From assembly GCA_027729865.1 (NCBI GenBank), contig JAQCBM010000002.1, positions 1 to 26,449 on the forward strand: a DNA stretch of 26,449 nt, given 5' to 3'. The first letter of the stretch is position 1; the number at the start of each line of letters is the position of its first letter. The translations under genes were made by a program, and so were the position numbers. This document shows positions 13,117-21,581 of this stretch, in pieces. The notes under the pieces are model-generated. The model ran no database searches and was not told the DNA's origin. It saw only the letters and a program-made list of their open reading frames with translations. The DNA comes from Actinomycetota bacterium. Its GTDB lineage: Bacteria > Actinomycetota > Actinomycetes > S36-B12.

Positions 13117-15039
13117 CTACATGTCACGCGGGTCCATGCGCACCCGCACGTCCCGCACGGAGGTCTCCCCCATGGATGCGGTGCGAAGGGCCGCGGCAAG
13201 TTGATGGGTCAGCACCGAAGCCTGGTTTCTGGGCGTCAACAGGTAGGTCCGTGACCCCCCGGCCACATCGACCGGCCCCAAGGTGCGGTGTTCCACCGAG
13301 ATCGACCGCTCGAGTGCTGATACGGCACTCGACGGGCCGGTCAACTCGGCCACGCGCGATGCCGGAGGTAATCCAATAGCCATGCGTTGCTGGAGTTCCC
13401 GCTCGGCGTACCAGCGTGAGTCCCAGCGGGTCAGGGCTTGCACTTCGGGCATCGCCGGATCGGCGACCACACAGACCTGACCACCAGCACGTATCAGTCG
13501 AACCGCGCTGAACCAGCGCCGGACGAGTTGCTCACCGCCAATCAAGGTGGGGGCTGCCACCCGTGCGTCCAAGATCACCACCGCCTGGTAACCCGCTTCC
13601 GCCCACGGCTCAGCCCCGGGAGTAGCGACCACCAGGGCAGGTGAGTCCGCCACCTCGCGAACGATGCGGTCCGCCTCGGACCACACCACCTGTACGCCGG
13701 GAAAAGCGCGGCCCAGCTCCTCGGCCGTGCGACCAGCGCCCACACTCATCGCGCGAATGTGTTCGCTCCCGCACTCCGGGCAGCGCCAGGATCCTGCAAG
13801 TTGGCCACACCGCGAGCACCGTGGAATCGCGTGCCCAGACGTAATCTCCAGCGGTCCGCGGCATGCGCCGCACGTCGCAGGGGTTCGGCATTCGCGGCAA
13901 GCCAGGCCCGGGAGGTACCCACGTCGCATTACCTGCACGAGTACCGGGCCACGGGTGAGTCCCTCTCGTGCCACCTCCCAGGCCGCAGTAGGAATACGCG
14001 CTGACGACGCCGCTGGATCGCGCGCCACCTCTCGATCATCGATCGCCCGGACGTTCCACACAGGTGGTCGCACAGGTTCAACCGGCTGAGCCCACCCGGA
14101 TTCACACCACCACTGCGTCGCAACCGATCGAGCCGGAGCTCCCACGAACAGGTCGCAATCACTGAGGTGGGAGCGCAGGGCGGCGACTTCACGAACGTCC
14201 CAATACGGCGCGTGCGGTTCGCGGTAGACGTCGTCGCCGTCGTCCCACACGATGACAGCGCCCAGGTTCGGGCTGGGCGCGAAAACCGCTCCCCTGGTTC
14301 CTAGCACTACGCCGGCCCGCCCGGTTCGCGCGCGCAGGAATTCGCGGTACCTGCGCTCGGGGCCGAGATCCGCGCTGAGTTCCGATATATCGGAATCCGG
14401 AAGCGCACCCTGCAGCGCAGTTCGCACACGTGAAAGGTCAGCGGCGTCGGGCACCACCACGACAGCCGACCGTCCGCGACGGCGGTAGGAGGTGATGAGG
14501 TCGGCGATCTCATGCGCCATGTCGGTGCCGGGAGCCGAAGACCACACGATGCGGGCAGGCTCGGCGACCGATTCCGGCCACGCATAGTCGCGCCACACAT
14601 GCGGGTCGGGATCAGGAATAGCCGCAACATCAATCTCGCTCACCGGCGAATCCAGGACGCTGCGTTCGGCACGGGCGTGTCGTCCCGGAACGGCCGCGCG
14701 GACGACGTCCCAGAAGGTTCCGACGAATCGATCCGCCGTCCGCTGCACCAATTCCAGGGTTTCGTCGGTCAGCGGCGCCACCGCATCGACCACCCGCTCG
14801 ATCGGCTTCGCACGTTCGACGTCGGCCTCAGCGAGTCGGTCGAGGATGTAAGCGTCGCGGAGCCGTCCGGAAAAGCGAACACGGACACGTGCGCCTGGAA
14901 CCGCTTGCTCATCCCAGTCCGGCGGAACCAGGTAGTCGAAATCCCGATCCAAGTGCATGACCGGAAGGTCCACTCGGACCCGCGCGATCGGACCCCACGA
15001 GCCCGAACCGGGCTCCGTTGCTTCGTCCCGGTCAGACAC
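13117..15039 (-). CDS. priA: Primosomal protein N' (PriA), degenerate ATPase form
   Basis: A 640-residue PriA homologue. The N-terminal 3'-DNA-binding domain (ARVRVDLPVMHLDRDFDYLV, 19-38) is kept, and eight cysteines in four pairs (381/384, 390/393, 408/411, 420/423) form the two zinc sites. The helicase motifs are gone: the Walker A position reads WSSAPGTDMA (166-175) without GKT, and the DEEH box reads WDDGDD (265-270); GTRGAVFAP (247-255) survives. This matches actinobacterial PriA proteins, which are thought to be inactive as helicases and may only bind DNA forks and partners in replication restart. The GTG at 15039 overlaps the metK stop by 8 bases; the longer open frame upstream reads metK out of phase. 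Confidence 0.9.
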   Translation of the reverse strand: MSDRDEATEPGSGSWGPIARVRVDLPVMHLDRDFDYLVPPDWDEQAVPGARVRVRFSGRLRDAYILDRLAEADVERAKPIERVVDAVAPLTDETLELVQRTADRFVGTFWDVVRAAVPGRHARAERSVLDSPVSEIDVAAIPDPDPHVWRDYAWPESVAEPARIVWSSAPGTDMAHEIADLITSYRRRGRSAVVVVPDAADLSRVRTALQGALPDSDISELSADLGPERRYREFLRARTGRAGVVLGTRGAVFAPSPNLGAVIVWDDGDDVYREPHAPYWDVREVAALRSHLSDCDLFVGAPARSVATQWWCESGWAQPVEPVRPPVWNVRAIDDREVARDPAASSARIPTAAWEVAREGLTRGPVLVQVMRRGYLPGLACRECRTPATCGACRGPLEITSGHAIPRCSRCGQLAGSWRCPECGSEHIRAMSVGAGRTAEELGRAFPGVQVVWSEADRIVREVADSPALVVATPGAEPWAEAGYQAVVILDARVAAPTLIGGEQLVRRWFSAVRLIRAGGQVCVVADPAMPEVQALTRWDSRWYAERELQQRMAIGLPPASRVAELTGPSSAVSALERSISVEHRTLGPVDVAGGSRTYLLTPRNQASVLTHQLAAALRTASMGETSVRDVRVRMDPRDM

Positions 15040-16282
15040 CCGCGGCGGCGCGCAGTGCGTCCGCGCGCTCGGTGCTTTCCCACGTGAAAGTGGGGCCCAC
15101 GGTCGAACGCTGGGATGGAACGTCGGAGTCGAGTAATTCGTTGACGCCGTGCGGACGACCGAAGTGGCCGTATGCACTCGTCACTCGGTAGATCGGTCGC
15201 AGCAAGTCCAGATCGCGGATGATCGCTGCCGGCCTGAGGTCGAACACCTCGAGTACCGCACGCTGGATCTCCTCGTCGCTCACCACGCCGGTGCCGAAGG
15301 TCTCAACGAATACTCCTACGGGGTGCGAAACACCGATGGCGTACGCGACCTGAACCTCGCACCGCGTGGCCAGACCGGCAGCAACAACGTTCTTAGCAAC
15401 CCAGCGCATCGCGTATGTAGCCGAGCGGTCAACCTTGGACGGATCCTTCCCCGAGAAGGCGCCACCGCCATGTCGAGCCATTCCACCGTAGGTGTCGACG
15501 ATGATCTTGCGGCCGGTCAAGCCGGCATCACCCATGGGCCCGCCCACTTCGAACCGGCCGGTCGGGTTCACCAGAAGACGGTAGTCGCGCGAGTCGATAT
15601 CGAAGGTTGCGAGGATCGGATCGACCACATACTTGCGAATGTCGGGGTTCAACGTGCCGTCGAGTTCGACGTCCGCTGAGTGCTGACTGCTCACAACAAT
15701 GGTGTCGACGGCGAGTGGCTTGTCGTCTTCGTCGTAGCTAATGGTGACCTGCGTCTTGCCATCTGGGCGCAGGTAGTCCAGCGTTCCCTCCTTGCGCACA
15801 GCCGTCAACTTCTCAGCAAGTCGGTGCGCCATAGATATCGGGAGGGGCATGAGTTCAGGGGTGTCGGTACACGCGTAACCGAACATCAAACCCTGATCAC
15901 CAGCACCCTGACGGTCGAGCGGGTCGGTGCTGCCGTCGGCGCGTTCCTCGTAGGCGTCGTCGACGCCCTGGGCGATATCGGGTGATTGCTTACCGATCGA
16001 CACGCTGATGCCGCACGATTCACCGTCGAAGCCCTTGACAGAAGAGTCGTAACCGATGCCGATCACGGCTTGTCGGACCAGGTTCATCACATCGGCAAAG
16101 CCCTCTGTGGTCACCTCACCTGCGACGTGCACCTGACCAGTGGTGAGCATGGTCTCCACGGCCACACGGCTGGTGGGGTCTTGGCGGAGCAGGTCGTCCA
16201 GAATCGAGTCGCTGATTTGGTCGGCCATCTTGTCCGGATGGCCTTCGGTTACCGACTCTGAAGTGAATAAGCGATTCGCCAC
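15032..16282 (-). CDS. metK: S-adenosylmethionine synthase
   Basis: The 416-residue enzyme makes S-adenosylmethionine from ATP and methionine. Visible motifs are FTSESVTEGHPDKMADQISD (6-25, with the catalytic GHPDK at 14-18), GAGDQGLMFGYA (126-137) and HGGGAFSGKDPSKVDRS (271-287, the phosphate-binding glycine-rich loop). Length is slightly above the usual 385-405. The GTG at 16282 is preceded by AGGGGAA at good spacing. The 72-base gap to coaBC holds no recognisable SAM riboswitch. Its stop overlaps the priA start by 8 bases. SAM made here is used by the methyltransferases at both ends of the window, though that is a general dependence. Confidence 0.97.
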   Translation of the reverse strand: MANRLFTSESVTEGHPDKMADQISDSILDDLLRQDPTSRVAVETMLTTGQVHVAGEVTTEGFADVMNLVRQAVIGIGYDSSVKGFDGESCGISVSIGKQSPDIAQGVDDAYEERADGSTDPLDRQGAGDQGLMFGYACTDTPELMPLPISMAHRLAEKLTAVRKEGTLDYLRPDGKTQVTISYDEDDKPLAVDTIVVSSQHSADVELDGTLNPDIRKYVVDPILATFDIDSRDYRLLVNPTGRFEVGGPMGDAGLTGRKIIVDTYGGMARHGGGAFSGKDPSKVDRSATYAMRWVAKNVVAAGLATRCEVQVAYAIGVSHPVGVFVETFGTGVVSDEEIQRAVLEVFDLRPAAIIRDLDLLRPIYRVTSAYGHFGRPHGVNELLDSDVPSQRSTVGPTFTWESTERADALRAAAGV

Positions 16283-16354
16283 GAACTTCCCCTAGTTGAC
16301 TCGACGGCATTCATAGCCAGGAGCGTCGCTTACTCCCAGCGCGGACGCGTCAGT

Positions 16355-17596
16355 CTAGCGATCCGCGTGGATAACTGGCGTGAGCGTGTCCCACAGGGCG
16401 TGTGCCGCAGCCATCTTGTCAACGCCTGGCAATTCTTGCTCGGCGCCGTCTCGATCGATGATGAGTACCGAGGTGGTGTCTTGTCCGAAGACCGTGCCGT
16501 GGGTGACGGCATTCGCAACGAGGAAGTCGCATCCCTTGCGCCGAAGTTTCGCCCGAGCGCGGTCACCCAAATCCTCCCCCGGCCTAGGCGTTTCGGCCGC
16601 GAAACCAACGATGATCGGGTGCGCGTGCGAACCCCGCTTGGCCACCAATTCAGCAAGGATGTCCGTGGTGCGCGCCAGCGGGAGTTCGGGAACAGCATCG
16701 GGCTTATCCCCCAACGATTCCTTGGTGATCTTGCCGGTGGCCTCGCGCTCTGGTCGAAAGTCAGCGACCGCCGCAGCCATCACCACCACATCCGGAGACT
16801 GGTCAGCTACCACCGCGTGCATTGCTTGGCGCATGTCCTCGGCACTTTCCGCATGAACGACCTCGCACCCCGCCGGAATCGGCGCCTCGACGCTTCCGAC
16901 CACCACCGTTACCTGGGCTCCACGAACTACAGCAGCCCGCGCGACAGCGAACCCTTGTTTGCCGCTACTGCGATTCGCGAGGAATCGGACGTCGTCCCAG
17001 GGCTCGCGTGTTCCACCAGCACTGACCACCACGCGAACCCCAGCGAGATCCGTACCCCGTGATCCGCGACCGCGCAGCACATCGAAAGCCGACTCGGCAA
17101 TGCGCTCGGGATCAGGTAGCCGGCCCGGCCCGGAATCTGGCCCGGTAAGCCGTCCCACGGAGGGTTCCAACACCACCACCCCACGTGAGCGCAACGTGGC
17201 TACGTTTGCCTGAGTTGCCGGGTGCTCCCACATCTCCGTGTGCATAGCTGGAGCCACCACCACCGGGCAACGCGCGGTGAGCAAGACATTGGTTAATAGG
17301 TCGCTGGCAATGCCATGGGCCGCACGCGCCAGGAAATCGGCAGTTGCCGGTGCAACCAAGACAAGATCCGCATGCTGACCCAGCGCAACGTGCGGCACTT
17401 CATGGGTACTGGACCACACATCGGTCGCAACCGGCTTACCGGTAAGCGCACTCCAGGTGGGCTCACCCACGAAACGAAGTGCCGACTGGGTCGGTACGAC
17501 GGTCACATCGAGGCCGGACTCACGCAAGAGCCGGAGGAGTTCGATCGCCTTGTACGCAGCGATGCCGCCGGTCACGCCGAGGACCACAGAGGTCAT
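16355..17596 (-). CDS. coaBC: Phosphopantothenoylcysteine decarboxylase / phosphopantothenate-cysteine ligase
   Basis: The 413-residue fusion catalyses two steps of CoA synthesis. The CoaC flavoprotein domain (about 1-180) has VLGVTGGIAAYKAIELLR, the catalytic-His region VPHVALGQHADLVLVAPATA (67-86, H69) and the substrate-clamp APAMHTEMW (115-123). The CoaB ligase domain (about 185-413) has SAGGTREPWDDVRFLANRSS (192-211), AAAVADFRPE (274-283) and the lysine-containing GKITKE (288-293). The ATG at 17596 follows the rpoZ stop by 14 bases. The rpoZ-coaBC-metK order is the standard actinobacterial arrangement. Both domains look complete. Confidence 0.96.
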   Translation of the reverse strand: MTSVVLGVTGGIAAYKAIELLRLLRESGLDVTVVPTQSALRFVGEPTWSALTGKPVATDVWSSTHEVPHVALGQHADLVLVAPATADFLARAAHGIASDLLTNVLLTARCPVVVAPAMHTEMWEHPATQANVATLRSRGVVVLEPSVGRLTGPDSGPGRLPDPERIAESAFDVLRGRGSRGTDLAGVRVVVSAGGTREPWDDVRFLANRSSGKQGFAVARAAVVRGAQVTVVVGSVEAPIPAGCEVVHAESAEDMRQAMHAVVADQSPDVVVMAAAVADFRPEREATGKITKESLGDKPDAVPELPLARTTDILAELVAKRGSHAHPIIVGFAAETPRPGEDLGDRARAKLRRKGCDFLVANAVTHGTVFGQDTTSVLIIDRDGAEQELPGVDKMAAAHALWDTLTPVIHADR

Positions 17597-17610
17597 GGCG
17601 GAAGGGCTGC

Positions 17611-17976
17611 CTACTCGGTTTCCTCGCCGGATGCAGAGTCTTCGACCACCGCGAACTCAGGCGCTGCGGCGAACGGATCCGCCGGGCTCGCGGGGGCCGC
17701 AGCGGTTTCTGCTTCGGCTTGGGCCGGATCGAAAGGCTCGGAGGTTAGGAGTCCGGCATCGATTTCGCGAAGTGCGATAGACAGCGGCTTTTCTTGCACG
17801 TAGGTCTCGACCAAGGGACCGACGTACTCCAGCAGACCTTCGCCTAGCTGGGAGTAGTAGGCATTGATCTGCCGCGCCCGCTTGGCGGCGTAGCTCACCA
17901 GGGAGTACTTGGAGTCGGTCTTGTCCAAGAGGTCGTCGATGGAGGGGTAGGTGATGCCCTCAGGTTGAGATGTCAC
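17611..17976 (-). CDS. rpoZ: RNA polymerase omega subunit with acidic C-terminal tail
   Basis: A 121-residue omega subunit, which helps fold and assemble beta'. The core is recognisable: YPSIDDLLDKTDSKYSLVSYAAKRARQINAYY (10-41, given as the known omega pattern of DSKYxLVxxAAKRARQIN) and KPLSIALREIDAGLL (63-77). Actinobacterial omegas are often near 90-110 residues; here about 35 extra residues (86-121) are rich in Ala, Pro, Asp and Glu, ending EDSASGEETE, and look disordered. The start is GTG at 17976 with only a weak GAGG upstream. It lies 59 bases after gmk, the usual neighbour, and 14 bases before coaBC. Confidence 0.95.
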   Translation of the reverse strand: MTSQPEGITYPSIDDLLDKTDSKYSLVSYAAKRARQINAYYSQLGEGLLEYVGPLVETYVQEKPLSIALREIDAGLLTSEPFDPAQAEAETAAAPASPADPFAAAPEFAVVEDSASGEETE

Positions 17977-18035
17977 AGATCGCGCCTCATTCGTCTCTTT
18001 GCGAATCGTCCTGATACAAAAACTCGTCGCGGCGA

Positions 18036-18602
18036 TTATCGATTCCCGGACAAGCCAGCGGAGTCTATCAAGGCGCTCGCACAGCCCTGGACGTCGGCAT
18101 TGACCAGTACGTGATCGAACTCTCTCGCCGCCGCCATCTCCGCTTGGGCCGCTTCGAGGCGGGCCGCCCTAGCCTGCGGGTCCTCGGTGCCGCGACCGAC
18201 CAGCCGAGACTCCAAAACCTCGAAGCTAGGGGGTGCGATGAAGATCAAGGTGGCATCTGGGACGGCCTGGCGCACCTGGCGGGCACCTTGAACCTCGATT
18301 TCCAGCAAGACGGGCTGACCGCGATCACGGTGTTCGTCGATGGCAGCCCGCGGAGTGCCGTACCTATTCCCGGCGAATTGCGCCCACTCGAGCAGTCCGT
18401 CATGGGTGATCAACTGATCGAATTCGTGATCACTGGCGAAGAAGTACTCCACGCCGTCGGTCTCTCCTGGGCGCGGATCGCGCGTAGTGACGGACACTGA
18501 GAGCCAGATGTCGGGATACTGACGCAACACTTCAGCGACCACCGTGCTCTTGCCCACCCCCGAGGGTCCACTGACGACGATCAATGGCGCGGTGCTGGTC
18601 AT
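18036..18602 (-). CDS. gmk: Guanylate kinase
   Basis: The 188-residue kinase phosphorylates GMP or dGMP to GDP or dGDP. It has the Walker A loop VSGPSGVGKST (10-20), SVSVTTRDPRPGETDGVEY (the GMP-binding segment), LLEWAQFAGNRYGTP and LLEIEVQGARQVRQ, in the standard order and spacing. The ATG at 18602 overlaps the mihF stop (ATGA); a longer open frame upstream simply reads mihF out of phase. Coupling of gmk to mihF and of rpoZ downstream is conserved in actinobacteria. Purine-nucleotide and pyrimidine genes are thus transcribed together here. Nothing is unusual in the sequence. Confidence 0.97.
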   Translation of the reverse strand: MTSTAPLIVVSGPSGVGKSTVVAEVLRQYPDIWLSVSVTTRDPRPGETDGVEYFFASDHEFDQLITHDGLLEWAQFAGNRYGTPRAAIDEHRDRGQPVLLEIEVQGARQVRQAVPDATLIFIAPPSFEVLESRLVGRGTEDPQARAARLEAAQAEMAAAREFDHVLVNADVQGCASALIDSAGLSGNR

Positions 18603-18928
18603 CGGGTTGTCTCCTTCGCGCGATCCGCCAACCGCCGCAGTAATCGCTCGCGTTGGTGCTCGGTCAGCCCGCCCACGCGTTTGGTTGATGCGATGCCCGC
18701 AGCCTCCAGAATTTCGGCGCACCGAATGGGACCGATGCCCGGAAGTGCCAGAACAACATCACGCACGCGCATTCGCTGGTGGGCTTCGATGGGCGAATCG
18801 AGAACGTGAATCACCGTTACTCGACCGTCTCGTAACGATGCACGGACATCTGCCCGCTCGCGGCGCGCTTCTGCGGCGACGCGACGCGCGTACTCGCGTT
18901 GCTCATTGGAGAGGGCGGGCGGCTTCAT
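18599..18928 (-). CDS. mihF: Actinobacterial integration host factor (mIHF/sIHF)
   Basis: A 109-residue basic nucleoid-associated protein. The long N-terminal helix (LSNEQREYARRVAAEARRER) is followed by a helix-two-turns-helix DNA-binding unit: LPGIGPIRCAEILEAAGI (62-79) and KRVGGLTEHQRERLLRRL (83-100). This matches the mycobacterial and Streptomyces IHF family, unrelated to proteobacterial IHF, which binds DNA through the backbone and affects compaction and phage integration. The ATG at 18928 overlaps the pyrF stop (ATGA), and its stop overlaps the gmk start (ATGA), so its synthesis is tied to both neighbours. A GTG at 18940 would add four residues and is less likely. Confidence 0.93.
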   Translation of the reverse strand: MKPPALSNEQREYARRVAAEARRERADVRASLRDGRVTVIHVLDSPIEAHQRMRVRDVVLALPGIGPIRCAEILEAAGIASTKRVGGLTEHQRERLLRRLADRAKETTR

Positions 18929-19656
18929 CTGCCCTGGCACTCCGCAGCGATCGTCCGCGCTGCAGCGCCCGGGTCTGACTGCTCGGTGATCGGGCGTCCG
19001 ATGACCAACAGGTCAGCTCCGTCATCGAGGGCCTGGCGCGGGGTAGCCGATCGCCGTTGATCGTGGGTTGCCGCACCTAACGGTCGAACACCTGGAGTGA
19101 TGAGGTGGATATCCGCAGGCACCACTGAACGCACTCCTGCTACTTCCTGCGGTGAACATACGATCGCGCGCGCACCGGCGCCCACCGCCATCTGCGCCCA
19201 GCGCAGCACGATGTCCTGAGGCGATCCGTCGATTCCCAGGTCCGCGATCGTCGATGCGTCCAGGCTAGTCAAGACGGTCACCGCCGTGATGCGCGTATTG
19301 GGTAGTGCTGCGGCGGCCGCTTCGATCATCGCTGGTCCGCCGGCGGCGTGAACTGTCAGGTAGCTGGGTTCGAGCGATGCAATGGAACGAGCGGCGCCGG
19401 CGACGGTGGCCGGAATGTCGTGCAGTTTCAGATCCAAGAAAATGCTGATGGCGTCGCTGCCGCCCTCTGCTGCACCCTCACGAGCCGCCATCACACTGCG
19501 ATGCCCATCGCGAGAAAAGGCCTCGAGCCCGACCTTCAAGCAGCTGACCGTGGGCGCCACGGCAATCGACCACGCCCGCAGCGTGTCAAGATCCGGGGCA
19601 TCGAGCGCGACAGCGATGGGGGCTCGCTTCATGTCATTCATCTCATCGCGCGTCAC
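18925..19656 (-). CDS. pyrF: Orotidine 5'-phosphate decarboxylase
   Basis: The 243-residue TIM-barrel enzyme converts OMP to UMP, the last step of pyrimidine synthesis. The N-terminus PIAVALDAPDLDTL, the catalytic FLDLKLHDIPATV (73-85, with the D75-K77-D80 charged network), ITAVTVLTSLDA, the late HLITPGVRPLGAATHDQRR and VIGRPIT place it in the family; the DLKLHDIP spacing is of the compact bacterial type. The GTG at 19656 is preceded by GGGGAAGAGG, a good Shine-Dalgarno, 18 bases after the pyrD stop. ATG at 19641 and 19632 are alternatives. Its stop overlaps mihF. It completes a carAB-pyrK-pyrD-pyrF set. Confidence 0.96.
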   Translation of the reverse strand: MTRDEMNDMKRAPIAVALDAPDLDTLRAWSIAVAPTVSCLKVGLEAFSRDGHRSVMAAREGAAEGGSDAISIFLDLKLHDIPATVAGAARSIASLEPSYLTVHAAGGPAMIEAAAAALPNTRITAVTVLTSLDASTIADLGIDGSPQDIVLRWAQMAVGAGARAIVCSPQEVAGVRSVVPADIHLITPGVRPLGAATHDQRRSATPRQALDDGADLLVIGRPITEQSDPGAAARTIAAECQGR

Positions 19657-19674
19657 AACAGTGCCTCTTCCCCT

Positions 19675-20727
19675 TCATTCTGAGATGAAATCCCAGTCCT
19701 CGACTCCACCGTCATCCTCGGCGGATCGCACTGGCGTGGTCTCTTCGGGGCGGTGGGCATAGCTGATGACGTCGGCCGCTCGGGCAAACCCGCGCTCGGC
19801 GAGCAACTCGGCCAATTCTTGGTGGATTCGCAAGGGGGCGCTGGGGTCGTTGAACACGGCCGTACCAACCGAGACGGCATTCGCACCCGCGAGCAGGAAT
19901 TCGAGCGCATCTTGGCCGCTACGGATTCCACCCATACCGATGATCGGGACGTCGGGAAAGGCTTGACGGACCTGCCACACGCAGCGCACGGCAACGGGCC
20001 GTACCGCCGGCCCGGACAAGCCCCCGGTTACGCCGGCAAGCGCAGGACGCAAGGTTCGGGTGTCGATGACCATGCCCAGCAGGGTGTTGATCAAGGACAC
20101 GCCGGTTGCTCCTGCGCGAATGACAGAGTCGGCGATTTCGACGATGTCTGTGACGTCGGGTGACAACTTGGCGAATATCGGGGTTCGAGAGTCGCTATTG
20201 CGCCGAACTGCCTGGATGACCTGAGCGGCCGATTCACTTCGGCATGCGAAAACCTGGCCACGGTCGGCCACGTTGGGGCAGGAAATATTGACCTCGATCG
20301 CTTCGAATCCACCCACGTTGCGAAGTTTCGACGCCAGCCGTGAGTACTCATCGACGCTCTCACCAGCGATCGACACGATGGTTCGCGCACCTCGCTGTGC
20401 AAGCCAGGCGAGATCGTTCTCGATGAAGGACTCGATACCCGGCCCTTGCAGCCCGATCGAATTCAACATTCCGCTAGGCGTTTCGGACATGCGCGGGGTA
20501 GCCCGACCGGCGCGAGGTTTGAGCATGATGCTCTTCGTCACCACTGCACCGATCTGCGTAATGTCCATGAAGGCATCGAGTTCCTTACCGGCGGCCGCGC
20601 AACCCGACGCAGTCAATAGCGGACTGGGCAGGGCGATTCCGGCAAGATCCGTCGACATATCGACGGTTGATCCGCGACTCGCCTCGCCTCGACGTCCGCC
20701 TCCGGTGGAGATCAGAGCCCTGCTCAT
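19675..20727 (-). CDS. pyrD: Dihydroorotate dehydrogenase, class 1B catalytic subunit
   Basis: The 350-residue flavoprotein oxidises dihydroorotate to orotate. It has PLLTASGCAAAGKE (36-49), TKSIMLKPRAGRATPRM (64-80), the active-site loop VNISCPNV (146-153, with the class 1 catalytic Cys150), KLSPDVTDI, and the FMN-phosphate segment GMGGIRSGQDALEFLLAGA (264-282). A pyrK directly upstream makes it class 1B, which passes electrons through PyrK to NAD. It is longer than typical class 1B proteins (about 305): about 23 N-terminal residues precede MSTDLAG, and about 22 acidic residues end it. The ATG at 20727 overlaps the pyrK stop (ATGA); the internal ATG at 20658 is an alternative. Confidence 0.95.
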   Translation of the reverse strand: MSRALISTGGGRRGEASRGSTVDMSTDLAGIALPSPLLTASGCAAAGKELDAFMDITQIGAVVTKSIMLKPRAGRATPRMSETPSGMLNSIGLQGPGIESFIENDLAWLAQRGARTIVSIAGESVDEYSRLASKLRNVGGFEAIEVNISCPNVADRGQVFACRSESAAQVIQAVRRNSDSRTPIFAKLSPDVTDIVEIADSVIRAGATGVSLINTLLGMVIDTRTLRPALAGVTGGLSGPAVRPVAVRCVWQVRQAFPDVPIIGMGGIRSGQDALEFLLAGANAVSVGTAVFNDPSAPLRIHQELAELLAERGFARAADVISYAHRPEETTPVRSAEDDGGVEDWDFISE

Positions 20728-21581
20728 GTGACCACCTCGGTCTCCGGAGCACCGAAGGCGTCGGACGGCACGGTCCCGATGTCCTGCCAGCGCACCCGAT
20801 CACCACGGAACACCGGACCATCGACGCACGAGCGAACCATGCGCGTCACACCGTCATCGCCCACTACCGGCAAGACACAGGTCATACACACCCCGATACC
20901 GCAGGCCATCGCTTCCTCGACCGCGCACTGACTGTAAACGCGGCGCTTGGTGGATATCCGGGCCACTTCTGCGAGCATGGGCATCGGACCACATGCGTAA
21001 ACGACGTCGGCTCCAGCGCGGTCGATGGTCTGCTCAAGTACATCGGTGACCCGACCCTTCACCCCTGCTGAGCCATCATCGGTGGTGATGGTCAGGGACG
21101 ACGCCAACCGCTTCAACTCCAGGACACCGAAAAGTGCGGCCTCCGTGGAGGCACCGATCACCATGTCCACTCGACAACCGCGTTCACGCAATTCCTGCGC
21201 GAGCAGAAACAAAGGCGCGCTCCCGTATCCGCCACCCACCAAGACGCACGAGACACCCTGCTTGGGTAGCGAGAACGGCTTGCCGAGCGGACCCACAAGA
21301 CTCACTACGTCGTGACGGCGACGGGCAGCCAGCCACGTAGTGCCGCGGCCTTGCACGGAGACCGCGATATCCAAGGTTCCGCCGTACACACCTCGCGATG
21401 CGATCTGGTGAATGGCGAATGCGCGACGCAACACCATGCTGGACTCTTCACCACCCATGGCCAAGGTGACGAAGTGGCCCGGGCGCGCGGTCTCGGCGAT
21501 TCCTGGAGCAGTGAGGGACAACACGTGGTACTCGCCCACGCGCCGGTTGTCCAAAACTTCGGACATGATTTGTTCGGGCAT
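20724..21581 (-). CDS. pyrK: Dihydroorotate dehydrogenase electron-transfer subunit
   Basis: The 285-residue FAD and [2Fe-2S] protein moves electrons from PyrD to NAD. PGHFVTL (34-40) and VLRRAFAIH (50-58) are the flavin-binding part; VLVGGGYGSAPLFLLAQEL (113-131) and YACGPMPML (195-203) form the NAD-binding part; ACGIGVCMTC with a later RSC gives the iron-sulfur ligands C227, C232, C235 and C252. This identifies PyrK of the class 1B enzyme. The ATG at 21581 shares one base with the carB stop (TAATG), and its stop overlaps pyrD. The class 1B pair in this position replaces the class 2, membrane-linked PyrD found here in Streptomyces. Confidence 0.95.
   Translation of the reverse strand: MPEQIMSEVLDNRRVGEYHVLSLTAPGIAETARPGHFVTLAMGGEESSMVLRRAFAIHQIASRGVYGGTLDIAVSVQGRGTTWLAARRRHDVVSLVGPLGKPFSLPKQGVSCVLVGGGYGSAPLFLLAQELRERGCRVDMVIGASTEAALFGVLELKRLASSLTITTDDGSAGVKGRVTDVLEQTIDRAGADVVYACGPMPMLAEVARISTKRRVYSQCAVEEAMACGIGVCMTCVLPVVGDDGVTRMVRSCVDGPVFRGDRVRWQDIGTVPSDAFGAPETEVVT

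Noticed and set aside
15040..15177. N-terminal extension of priA
   Set aside because: It reads metK out of phase and has no similarity to PriA; conserved PriA sequence begins just after the GTG at 15039.
16283..16293. TAGGGG 6 bases before the metK GTG as another leaderless -10
   Set aside because: The last T of TAnnnT, the most conserved base, is missing, and the same bases form a good Shine-Dalgarno.
16283..16354. SAM riboswitch before metK
   Set aside because: Only 72 bases, with no recognisable multi-stem SAM-sensing core; a normal Shine-Dalgarno is present.
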